A stretch of DNA of 64,000 nucleotides, taken from Streptococcus macedonicus ACA-DC 198. GTDB lineage: Bacteria; Bacillota; Bacilli; Lactobacillales; Streptococcaceae. Positions within the stretch are counted from its first letter, which is position 1. Every line of letters starts with the position of its first letter. The position numbers were made by a program, and so were the translations under genes. The stretch spans positions 1,389,501-1,453,500 of the forward strand of contig HE613569.1 of the NCBI GenBank assembly GCA_000283635.1, in the 5' to 3' direction. Under the pieces are notes generated by a model. It was not told the DNA's origin. It made no database searches and saw nothing but the letters and a program-made list of their open reading frames with translations. This document shows positions 8,379-16,686 of this stretch, in pieces.

Positions 8379-10199
8379 TTAGTGTAGTGTGGTTTCTTTG
8401 CTTAAATCCCTAACCTTGTGGTCTGAGGGTTCAAACGGAACTTCCTCTGTTTGGAGGGGGTCAATGTGGTAATGCCACCAACGTTCATCTGACTCCTTGT
8501 CCGCTAAGTATTTCCAGTTCTTGTGTTTCAAGGGGAAGAACTTTTTTTCCTTAAAGACTGGAACCCCTGCAATTCTCACCAAGCATTCATCACGTTTCAT
8601 GTTTCCGACTTCATCAGGGGTCATGAGATCCCTTGCAATTTTTTGATGAGACGTTGACCCAGACCCTGTTTGGCCATACGACCGACTGGTACTTCTCACA
8701 TCAATGGTTTGTTTGCCTAAGAGACCACTCATGAACTTGAAGGTCTCTTCATCATTGCCTCCAAGATAAAGCAAGCTATCACAGTTTCCTAGAATGGTTT
8801 TCCAAGCCTCTTTCTCCTTATAGAGCCCTTGAAGTTGGGCAATGTTTTGAAGAATGGGTACGAGACTCATGTTCCGTGAGCGAACTGTTGAGGTTTGTTC
8901 CGCAAAGTCTGGAATTTCACCGACATTCGCAAACTCATCCAAGTAACTTCTGACGTGAATAGGCAATTGTCCCTTAAAGTCCACGTCAGCTTGTCTGGTT
9001 AAGGTTGAAAAGACGGTGGAGAAAAAAAGGGCTGAGAGAAAGCGAAAGGTGGTGTCATTATCTGGAATAACGAGATAGACCATGGTTTTCTGCGTCCCCC
9101 ATGTTTTTAAGTCCAAGGTGTCACGTTTGGTTAAATCAATGACGGATTGGATATTAAAGAGGGAAAACTTAGCTGTTGTGACGGCAATGACCGAATCCAA
9201 GGTCTTATCCTTGTAGTTTTGGAAGTCAGCCCAGTTACGCATGGTGAAGTTTTCTGTCCCATATGTCTTGGCATAGGTCTCAAACATCACTTCTAAGACA
9301 CTCTTATCTTGATTTTCTCCTTTGGATAAGAGCTTGATGAGTTTTCCGATTTCAGAAAAAGAGGGGTAGCGGCCTCGCTTACGGCGACTGTCTGCTTCTT
9401 CCTTTGTACTACCTGGAGGATTGTAAAAATCCACCAAGTAAGAGGAAATGGCTCTCACTAAGGTCATGGAAGCTTCATCCCAAAAGGGATCACTGCGACT
9501 GCCATTACCTTTGGTATTATTGAAATAGACCGTAAGCATACGGTTCAAATCATTCTCCGTTTCCACATAGCGAAAAGGATTAAAACCATCTGAGTTTGTC
9601 ATGTTTACGAGGTCTAAGACCTTGACCTGATAGCCATGCTCTAAAAAGAGCTTCCCTGTCTTTTCAGCTAAGTGATCCTTAGGGTCAACGACAATATTGG
9701 AACAGTTGAGCTGAATCAGATTGGGTTTGACAAACCGAAAGGTCTTCCCGCTACCAGACCCACCAATGACCACAAGGTTCTTGTTTCGGTCAAACTGTGG
9801 GGCTTTCTTTTCTAACAGGGTTAGCCTAACGTTTCGTGACAAAATGGTGTCATTGAAAGGATTCTTACTGAGAAAGGCTTTGCGTTCGTGACTGTTTCCA
9901 AAACGGGCAGAGCCATACTCAGCCCCTTCTCGGTAAACCTTTTGACCAGTTGAAACATAAAGATAGACTAGGCCCATCGTCACAAGCCCAAAGCAAAAGC
10001 CTAAAACCGATCTACCAGTAAAATGACCATTCCACAAGGGATTTAAGACCTGATTCTGTCCTTCGCCTAAGAGATAGGCAAGGCGTTCCAAGGGTGGTTG
10101 ATTAGGTAGACTATCGTAAAGCAAGACTAGCCGATGGCAGAAATAGCCAAGAGCAAGTCCTAATACACCAAAAATAAAAACTTTTTTCCCTGAGACCAT
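8379..10199 (-). CDS. virD4: VirD4/TraG type IV coupling protein
   Basis: The 606-aa coupling ATPase that brings the relaxase-DNA complex to the channel. Two N-terminal membrane segments (VFIFGVLGLALGYFCHRLV near residue 7 and VLGFCFGLVTMGLVYLYV near 65) are followed by Walker A VVIGGSGSGKTFRFVKPN near residue 145 and Walker B SYLDEFANVGEIPD near residue 415. Full-length for TraG/TraD proteins. The ATG overlaps the TAA of the PcfB-like gene (TAATG), so the two are translationally coupled. Confidence 0.94.
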   Translation of the reverse strand: MVSGKKVFIFGVLGLALGYFCHRLVLLYDSLPNQPPLERLAYLLGEGQNQVLNPLWNGHFTGRSVLGFCFGLVTMGLVYLYVSTGQKVYREGAEYGSARFGNSHERKAFLSKNPFNDTILSRNVRLTLLEKKAPQFDRNKNLVVIGGSGSGKTFRFVKPNLIQLNCSNIVVDPKDHLAEKTGKLFLEHGYQVKVLDLVNMTNSDGFNPFRYVETENDLNRMLTVYFNNTKGNGSRSDPFWDEASMTLVRAISSYLVDFYNPPGSTKEEADSRRKRGRYPSFSEIGKLIKLLSKGENQDKSVLEVMFETYAKTYGTENFTMRNWADFQNYKDKTLDSVIAVTTAKFSLFNIQSVIDLTKRDTLDLKTWGTQKTMVYLVIPDNDTTFRFLSALFFSTVFSTLTRQADVDFKGQLPIHVRSYLDEFANVGEIPDFAEQTSTVRSRNMSLVPILQNIAQLQGLYKEKEAWKTILGNCDSLLYLGGNDEETFKFMSGLLGKQTIDVRSTSRSYGQTGSGSTSHQKIARDLMTPDEVGNMKRDECLVRIAGVPVFKEKKFFPLKHKNWKYLADKESDERWWHYHIDPLQTEEVPFEPSDHKVRDLSKETTLH

Positions 10200-10687
10200 T
10201 AGAGAATGACCTCCTTTGTTTTCACAGCAGAGGGTTCTGACATCACAATCTGTTCCTTGGCTTGTGCGATTTCCTCATCAAGGGTTTTATCCATAGTTAG
10301 CCCTTTCAGTTTTTCTGGATTGGAAACCAATTTCTGAAGCAACTCATCTAAGTGCTTGTCTAAGAGCGACTTATCCTTAGCATAGAAATGCAGGTAATCT
10401 CCTTGCCAACTAATGGCAATAGGAAGGTTTTCTGATTCCACCAATTCCTTGAATTTCTCCACATCAACTGGTTTATCCAAAATGTCTTTTGAGATATTCA
10501 GCGACTCAATGGCATATGGACTTTGAAGGAGTTCTTCTAACTTTTGAACCCCAACTTTATAAGCCGAGTCTTGTGCTAGGGCGTGTCTGGCTGACCACTC
10601 TAAGAGTTTGAGAAGGACCTTCACCGTAAACATAGCACTGCGTTCCGCATATTGAACCGCTTGGTGTTCCTGTTGTTCGGATGACAT
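10199..10687 (-). CDS. PcfB-like (DUF3801) conjugation protein
   Basis: A 162-aa protein resembling the DUF3801/PcfB family, named for PcfB of enterococcal pCF10, and typically encoded directly before the VirD4 coupling protein, as here. Motifs include a helical N-terminus (AERSAMFTVKVLLKLLEW), ISWQGDYLHFYAKDKSLLDK and a C-terminal helical tail. The second of two consecutive ATGs (10687) sits 5 nt after AGGAGG and was taken as the start. In pCF10 the relative is needed for transfer; the exact role here is inferred. Confidence 0.75.
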   Translation of the reverse strand: MSSEQQEHQAVQYAERSAMFTVKVLLKLLEWSARHALAQDSAYKVGVQKLEELLQSPYAIESLNISKDILDKPVDVEKFKELVESENLPIAISWQGDYLHFYAKDKSLLDKHLDELLQKLVSNPEKLKGLTMDKTLDEEIAQAKEQIVMSEPSAVKTKEVIL

Positions 10688-10723
10688 CATTTCCTCCTTT
10701 ATATGATTCCCCATCAAAACAAT

Positions 10724-10752
10724 AGGGTGCTTTCATGATACGAAAGCACCCT
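10724..10752 (-). terminator. Hairpin between CPBP and PcfB-like genes
   Basis: A perfect 11-bp inverted repeat AGGGTGCTTTC / GAAAGCACCCT with a 7-nt loop, followed on the minus strand by a moderately T-rich stretch (TATTGTTTTG). It separates the accessory ICE genes from the transfer operon. It could reduce read-through rather than fully stop transcription. Confidence 0.6.
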
Positions 10753-10763
10753 TGATTTTGGTA

Positions 10764-11345
10764 TCACAATAAAGATAGGAAAAAGACGATTCCATTCCAA
10801 GACAGGTGAACGAGAGTTGAGCTCAAGCAGTCTGTTTGCCCTCTAACCACACCAAGTGTGAGACCTAAACTCCCATAAAGCACCCAAGTGAATAGACTGG
10901 ATGGGTGATGAGCTAAAGCAAAAAGGGAACTCGTTAACAACACTTGAACCACTGGTTGAGACAAGACTCTCCACAACACCTCTCTATAAAAGACTTCTTC
11001 CACAACACTGGCATTAAGGAGAAAAAGAATAAAGGACAGAACAGGAATCTGGTCTTGAACAGTCACTAACGTTTCTTGGTTTGGTTCGCTTCCTGAAAAT
11101 AGAGCACTCATAATAAGAGCAATACTTACCATGACACCTAGACTACCACACACCCAAAGCCCTCTCTCCTTAAAGGATAGGTTTCTTTTAGGTATCTGGT
11201 ACCTTTTCCAGCTCCACAATATCAGGGCTAGAAACGTCACTTGTAAAACAGGTAACCATGCCCCATTTAGCCAACCAACCAGGTACAAACTCACTAGGAG
11301 ACCATTGACATGAATGGCTCCGTACATCACTAATAGTCGTTTCAT
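10764..11345 (-). CDS. CPBP-family intramembrane metalloprotease
   Basis: A 193-aa polytopic membrane protein of the CPBP (CAAX protease and bacteriocin-processing, Abi) family. Conserved motifs are VVEEVFYREVLWR (EExxxR) near residue 114, FALAHHPSS near 142 and HLSWNGIVFF near the end, which supply the glutamates, arginine and histidines of the active site. Starts after GGAGATAGCG, with the upstream gene's stop codon inside this spacer. CPBP genes are common in this ICE family; bacteriocin immunity or protein processing are possible roles but the substrate is unknown. Confidence 0.85.
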   Translation of the reverse strand: MKRLLVMYGAIHVNGLLVSLYLVGWLNGAWLPVLQVTFLALILWSWKRYQIPKRNLSFKERGLWVCGSLGVMVSIALIMSALFSGSEPNQETLVTVQDQIPVLSFILFLLNASVVEEVFYREVLWRVLSQPVVQVLLTSSLFALAHHPSSLFTWVLYGSLGLTLGVVRGQTDCLSSTLVHLSWNGIVFFLSLL

Positions 11346-11347
11346 CG

Positions 11348-11581
11348 CTATCTCCTAAACAAGTCTTCATAGTCAATCTCTAAGACGCTCACTATTTTCT
11401 CCACCCATTTGCCTTGTGGCATGAGACGATGGGATTTGTAGTGACGAAAGGTTTGGTAGAGACGGTTAAACTCACTAGGGTAGACGTATTGTCCCTTAAA
11501 CATCTGTCGAGCAAGGTCGGCCCATGTCATACCCTTTTCCAAAACAAGACTTTCTAAATTTTCCCAAAAGCGTTCGTTCAT
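11348..11581 (-). CDS. Small HTH-like ICE protein
   Basis: A 77-aa protein starting MNERFWENLESLVLEKGMTW. Residues 18-75 resemble a divergent helix-turn-helix of the Cro/CI type (MTWADLARQM, then FNRLYQTFRHYKSHRLMP and WVEKIVSVLEIDYEDLF). The second half matches the way such proteins end (a helix followed by DYEDLF). It is the middle gene of a tight row between the Spx-like and CPBP genes. Function is not known; a DNA-binding role is inferred from the pattern only. Confidence 0.62.
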   Translation of the reverse strand: MNERFWENLESLVLEKGMTWADLARQMFKGQYVYPSEFNRLYQTFRHYKSHRLMPQGKWVEKIVSVLEIDYEDLFRR

Positions 11582-11590
11582 AGCTCCTCC

Positions 11591-11974
11591 TTATGTCGTC
11601 ATGTCCTTAAAAAGATGTTCACGAAAGGAAACCACTTTTTGACTTCTCGGAAGAAAGGTTCTCGCTTCATCTAAACTCATATCGGGATACACGTTATCCT
11701 CACAAACCACAATTGGGAGACGAAGATTCTGGTCAGGTTTCCGTAGAACTAACGTCACTAACTCACTCAATTTCATCTCTCTATGACCTTTAAACCGTTG
11801 TAGCGAGGGGGATAAGAGCGTAAAACAATCACTGCTTTTGGTAAACAAGCCCAATAAGCCTTCACGTGACAGGTTACTTACTTCTTTACTGGAGTAGGAA
11901 ATACCATGCGAGTCACAAAAAGACAGGAGTTTCTGATTCCGACTGTTATTTCGACTTAAATAGATTTCTAACAT
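11591..11974 (-). CDS. Spx/ArsC-like protein lacking the redox cysteines
   Basis: A 127-aa protein that aligns by eye with Spx/ArsC thioredoxin-fold proteins: MLEIYLSRNNSRNQKLLSF at the start, the ELVTLVLRKPDQNLRLPIVV region (ArsC/Spx RxPIV motif, residues about 70-90) and DEARTFLPRSQKVVSF near the end. Spx normally has CxxC near residue 10; here the place is taken by NNSRNQ, so no redox switch is possible. Spx binds the RNA polymerase alpha subunit, so a constitutive regulator that does not sense oxidation is one possibility. It belongs to the accessory row of the ICE. Confidence 0.7.
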   Translation of the reverse strand: MLEIYLSRNNSRNQKLLSFCDSHGISYSSKEVSNLSREGLLGLFTKSSDCFTLLSPSLQRFKGHREMKLSELVTLVLRKPDQNLRLPIVVCEDNVYPDMSLDEARTFLPRSQKVVSFREHLFKDMTT

Positions 11975-11983
11975 CGCTTCCTC

Positions 11984-12412
11984 CTACACAGATAGCTCCT
12001 TCTCTAATGCTTGAGTTAGTGGGGTAAACACCTTACTCATATCAATAGGTGACCTGCCTTCACAAAAACTCTTTACTGTAATCAGTGTAGTCAATAAACC
12101 ATCTTTTCCATTTGCCATATAATGTTGACCAAATACCCTAAAGGCGAGATTGTTCTCATCCGTTAGATAAGTATCAACACCATTTTTGATGTCTTGGGTT
12201 TCGATAAATTCAAAAATACGATGTAAGTTGGACTCGTAAGCTAACGGATAATTCATTTCTTTGTGGTAGTCATCCTCAAAAGTGACATCAATGTCACAAT
12301 CATAATTGGGTAAAGAAGCAATCATTTCCGAAAATCTCTCTACTTCTGCTTGATGTATGGCTTCTTCTAGATCCGTGCAGTTCCTAATACTTTTACTATG
12401 TAATAATTTCAT
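11984..12412 (-). CDS. Conserved ICE hypothetical protein
   Basis: A 142-aa soluble, acidic protein starting MKLLHSKSIRNCTDLEEAIH. I chose ATG 12412 because GGAAG lies upstream with normal spacing and the overlap with the methyltransferase gene is then only 17 nt; a longer frame from 12460 would overlap by 65 nt. Recognisable stretches are VTFEDDYHKEMNYPLAYE and NLAFRVFGQHYMANGKDG. No motif lets me assign a function. Its tight coupling to the methyltransferase is typical of this ICE family. Confidence 0.72.
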   Translation of the reverse strand: MKLLHSKSIRNCTDLEEAIHQAEVERFSEMIASLPNYDCDIDVTFEDDYHKEMNYPLAYESNLHRIFEFIETQDIKNGVDTYLTDENNLAFRVFGQHYMANGKDGLLTTLITVKSFCEGRSPIDMSKVFTPLTQALEKELSV

Positions 12413-13751
12413 GTTTTTCTTCCTCTTCAATCTTTCTAAATTCTCTAGCAATGGCTTCAATAACAGTGACGGTCACGCTATTGCCTGCTTGTTTATACAA
12501 CTGACTTTTACTGGATACCCTCTCAGCTCTGTCATAAGCCCAATCAGGAAACCCCTGAAGTCTAAAACACTCTCTAGGTGTTAGGCGTCTGATTCTCAAC
12601 CGATACAGTTTTCCCTCTAGGATTATTCCAGTCACTTCATACCACTTGTCCTTACGGTATTCCAAAGCAGCAACTACCACTCCCATATTGTCAGAAGTGG
12701 TTAAGGTATTTGAAATCCCCTTTCCCACTCGTCCTCTGCGTTTGGTAGACTCTGGGTAAGCAAGATTGACAGAATCTCCCACTATTGCCTTGGCATAGCC
12801 TAGTTTGGTCGCTTCCCTAATTTTCAAATGTGGCGCTTCTTCACGACAGAGAATCTTAGGAACTTTATCCCCTCCTTGCATCGTGGTCAGCGTTGGAGAA
12901 AGCCCTGAAAGGTCATAGACTCGTCCAGTTTGGATAAAAGAAGTTGGTAAAGTTCCTGCGACAACTACACCATGCCGATCTTGGCTAGTTAAAGTAAACA
13001 TCGGATCATCGTTCCCTTTAAAGCGTCTCCCATGTTGGCGTTTTTCTAGCCTATCAGGGGTTAAAACTGGAATGGCAATTTTAGTTCCCTCACCTTTTCC
13101 TCTGGTTAAGGTTGGTGCTATCCCACGTGATAAATAGACTTCTCCATTCATCCCTTTGCCTGACGGATTAACATTACCTAATCGTTCAAGACTAGCTGAG
13201 CTGTTTTCTCCTCTGAGAGGAAATAGGAATCGGGGACGGTATCTTCTAGAATGTCCGATAATAAAAATTCTTTCACGGTTTTGCGGCACTTGGAAATCTT
13301 TACTGTTAAGCACCTGCCATTCAACATCATACCCCAACTCATCCAATGTGGTGAGGATTGTTCTAAACGTCCTGCCCTTGTCGTGACTGAGTAAGCCTTT
13401 GACGTTTTCCAAGAATAGAAAACGTGGTTGGATCTGTTTGGCCGCTCGAGCAATCTCGAAGAACAAAGTTCCCCTAGTATCCTCAAATCCCAATCGTCTG
13501 CCTGCGAGTGAAAATGCCTGACAAGGGAATCCCCCACAGATGATGTCCACTTGCCCTCTAAGTTGTCTAAAGTCTTGGTCTGTGACTTGTCTAATGTCAT
13601 GAAATTCTATTTCTCCTTCCGTATCGTATATGGCTTGATAGGATTTCCTCGCAAACTTATCAATCTCACAAAAGCCAATACACTCATGGCCCTGACGGGT
13701 TAACCCCAGTCGAAAGCCTCCAATTCCTGCAAACAAATCTAAAAATTTCAT
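12396..13751 (-). CDS. dcm: DNA (cytosine-5) methyltransferase
   Basis: A 451-aa C5-cytosine methyltransferase. Motif I is FLDLFAGIGGFRLG at residues 3-16, motif IV GGFPCQAFSLAGRR with the catalytic cysteine near residue 75, motif VI FLENVKGL near 105, motif VIII QNRERIFIIG near 157, and C-terminal motifs RRLTPRECFRLQGFP and YKQAGNSVTV. The target-recognition region lies between residues about 190 and 370. I chose the second ATG (13751): AAGGA is 9 nt upstream, whereas the first ATG touches it. No restriction endonuclease gene is adjacent, so it probably protects the element against recipient restriction. Confidence 0.93.
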   Translation of the reverse strand: MKFLDLFAGIGGFRLGLTRQGHECIGFCEIDKFARKSYQAIYDTEGEIEFHDIRQVTDQDFRQLRGQVDIICGGFPCQAFSLAGRRLGFEDTRGTLFFEIARAAKQIQPRFLFLENVKGLLSHDKGRTFRTILTTLDELGYDVEWQVLNSKDFQVPQNRERIFIIGHSRRYRPRFLFPLRGENSSASLERLGNVNPSGKGMNGEVYLSRGIAPTLTRGKGEGTKIAIPVLTPDRLEKRQHGRRFKGNDDPMFTLTSQDRHGVVVAGTLPTSFIQTGRVYDLSGLSPTLTTMQGGDKVPKILCREEAPHLKIREATKLGYAKAIVGDSVNLAYPESTKRRGRVGKGISNTLTTSDNMGVVVAALEYRKDKWYEVTGIILEGKLYRLRIRRLTPRECFRLQGFPDWAYDRAERVSSKSQLYKQAGNSVTVTVIEAIAREFRKIEEEEKHEIIT

Positions 13752-13887
13752 GTCTCTCATTCCTTTCTGACAAAACTATAATGAATTGAATAAAGGTTAG
13801 GACATCGTTAAGTAGCTTTGATGAATTCTAGTCCTATCTGCAACTCCTTGCCTTGTCCTATTCCTCTCTCAATCCATTATAAAAAGG

Positions 13888-13914
13888 ACCTTACTTCTTG
13901 CGTAACGTCCTTTC
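13888..13914 (-). terminator. Terminator-like hairpin after the 31-aa gene
   Basis: Inverted repeat AAAGGAC c TTAC / GTAA c GTCCTTT with a short loop, followed on the minus strand by TTTTTATAATGG. It stands between the small membrane gene (and repA upstream) and the methyltransferase. The rest of the gap up to 13751 shows only a possible methyltransferase promoter (TATAGT near 13780). Confidence 0.6.
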
Positions 13915-14010
13915 TTAACAATGATCTTCCATTTCTGGGGCAGTGATAAGTTCAAAAATAAACCAAATCATTCCTAATCCCCAAATACCTAATAATATCC
14001 ACCAAAACAT
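13915..14010 (-). CDS. 31-aa membrane microprotein
   Basis: A short frame from ATG 14010-14008 to TAA 13917-13915. It encodes MFWWILLGIWGLGMIWFIFE plus an 11-residue tail that ends acidic (PEMEDHC). GGGGGTGA is 5 nt before the ATG, and the ATG comes 1 nt after the stop of the replication gene, so expression by coupling is likely. One strongly hydrophobic, tryptophan-rich helix predicts a membrane location. No function can be assigned; the strong ribosome site is the main reason to call it real. Confidence 0.62.
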   Translation of the reverse strand: MFWWILLGIWGLGMIWFIFELITAPEMEDHC

Positions 14011-14011
14011 C

Positions 14012-14836
14012 TTACTCACCCCCTTTTAGTTCTTTTAAGCGTTGGACCTTGGTCCATTCGGATAAGACGCCATTAAAGACGTATTCCGCTATCGTTTCTG
14101 ATTTATCCGCAAACCTCATATTCTCTAAAGCGTACTGATAACGATGATCAAAATAAATCATGGCATAATCACTAGCAGCCTGTGAAAGACCAACTTGTCT
14201 CAACTGGTCATGAACCAAACCCCAAATATAATCTTTGTCGTATCTTGTGACTCGGTCTACTTTACGTTGAAAATTGTCATTGTCATTTTTCTTACTTGTT
14301 TGACTTTCTTTCTCCTCCTCGTCCTCAATGACTGACTCACTCTCTTTAGTTTCACTCATATCAGTCTCACTAACTTCAGTCTCACTAGTGGCTGAATTTA
14401 AGACCGGCCCCGGCTGATTTTGACCCCCCCCTAGTGTTTTTTGAACACTACCCCCGTTTGAATTTGAGACTGGGGTTGGTTCATGTTCCAACTCCCCCAA
14501 ATAAATCTTATTGGCCAAGCGTCCTTTTTCACTGGAAGATTGTTGGACTTCATCAATCAAACCGTACTCTCGTAAGGTTTTCTTAATCGTCAGTAATTTT
14601 GACTTGGAACAGCCAAGTAGTGCCATGAGTTTGGAGTTGGAATAGACCAAATAGATAGCCCCATCTTCATCTATCCACCCTCTACTTAATGACAATTCCA
14701 AACGATCTTTGAGAACAGCATAAGCGACCTTAACCTCAAGTTTCATGTCCTTGTAGCGGTCACTCTCAAATAAGAGTTTAGGGAGTTTATAGTAACGCTC
14801 TGACGTTTGATAGTGATTTGCGGTGATACGTTTCAT
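14012..14836 (-). CDS. repA: RepA-type replication initiator protein
   Basis: A 274-aa protein with the RepA N-terminal winged-helix domain of Gram-positive plasmids and ICEs (YYKLPKLLFESDRYKDMKLE, then YAVLKDRLELSLSRGWIDEDG, and LMALLGCSKSKLLTIKKTL), residues about 10-110. A serine/glutamate-rich linker follows (about 130-190), then a C-terminal helical domain (YDKDYIWGLVHDQLRQVGLS). In ICEs of this family it initiates replication of the excised circle. The start overlaps the stop of the upstream small gene by ATGA. Confidence 0.83.
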   Translation of the reverse strand: MKRITANHYQTSERYYKLPKLLFESDRYKDMKLEVKVAYAVLKDRLELSLSRGWIDEDGAIYLVYSNSKLMALLGCSKSKLLTIKKTLREYGLIDEVQQSSSEKGRLANKIYLGELEHEPTPVSNSNGGSVQKTLGGGQNQPGPVLNSATSETEVSETDMSETKESESVIEDEEEKESQTSKKNDNDNFQRKVDRVTRYDKDYIWGLVHDQLRQVGLSQAASDYAMIYFDHRYQYALENMRFADKSETIAEYVFNGVLSEWTKVQRLKELKGGE

Positions 14837-15006
14837 GATTGTCCCTCCAACACTAACAGGCCAACATTCCCCATGTCATCAAACTGGATTAAGCCAGACT
14901 CTTCCATTTCAACAACAATCCGCTTTGCTTTCTCGATGTCAATTCTCATGATAGCCATGAGATGCCACATCACAATTTGTCGTGATGACTGTTCATTCTT
15001 TTGCAT
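14833..15006 (-). CDS. Small conserved ICE protein
   Basis: A 57-aa protein, MQKNEQSSRQIVMWHLMAIM at the start, then a charged helix (DIEKAKRIVVEMEESGLIQF) and a short hydrophobic end. I chose ATG 15006 because AGGAGG lies 6 nt upstream; the longer frame from 15039 would start inside a hairpin. The pattern of helices with 'EESGLIQFDDMGNVGLLVLE' reads like a small winged-helix half, but this is a weak impression. It is the first gene of the element and is coupled to repA. Confidence 0.68.
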   Translation of the reverse strand: MQKNEQSSRQIVMWHLMAIMRIDIEKAKRIVVEMEESGLIQFDDMGNVGLLVLEGQS

Positions 15007-15018
15007 GATTTTCCTCCT

Positions 15019-15056
15019 AAAAATAAAAAGCGAGAACACTTATTAGAATGTTCTCG
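15019..15056 (-). terminator. Hairpin with T-tract ahead of the first ICE gene
   Basis: CGAGAACA (15031-15038) pairs with TGTTCTCG (15049-15056). On the minus strand the hairpin is followed by CTTTTTATTTTT and then directly by the AGGAGG of the first ICE gene. It looks like an intrinsic terminator or attenuator in the leader of the ICE operon. It would also stop read-through from rumA, which is transcribed in the same direction. Confidence 0.65.
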
Positions 15057-15215
15057 TTTAGTTAACTTATTACTGACGTATCTATTTTTTGTCTACGCAG
15101 TCGACATCCAAACAGACGTTCACATCAATGTACTTTTTTTGCACCTTTTTTATGTCAAAATCACTCTTTTCAATAAAGACAAAATGCTTGAAAAAGTGCT
15201 TAAAATAAAGGATTT
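15057..15215. other. Terminal non-coding stretch of the ICE
   Basis: AT-rich, with no gene. It holds candidate minus-strand promoter elements only: TAGACA, 17 nt, TAATAA just upstream of the hairpin, and a TTGACA further out with a poorly spaced partner. Nothing else was recognised. Confidence 0.4.
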
Positions 15216-16586
<1,371 letters not shown>

Positions 16587-16643
16587 TCAGCCAATTCTAA
16601 ATTGGCAATGTTCTATTTCTCGGTCTCTTTTCCCTATAATAAA

Positions 16644-16671
16644 AATAGAGAAGCTTAACTGCCTCTCTATT
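16644..16671 (-). terminator. Terminator of the LCP-family gene
   Basis: AATAGAGA / TCTCTATT, 8 bp, followed on the minus strand by TTTTATTATAG. It lies between the LCP gene and rumA. Confidence 0.75.
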
Positions 16672-16686
16672 ATATCATATCTCTTC

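Noticed and set aside
1..15000. A second copy of the 15-bp attachment core within the window
   Set aside because: None was seen; the element extends beyond the left edge.
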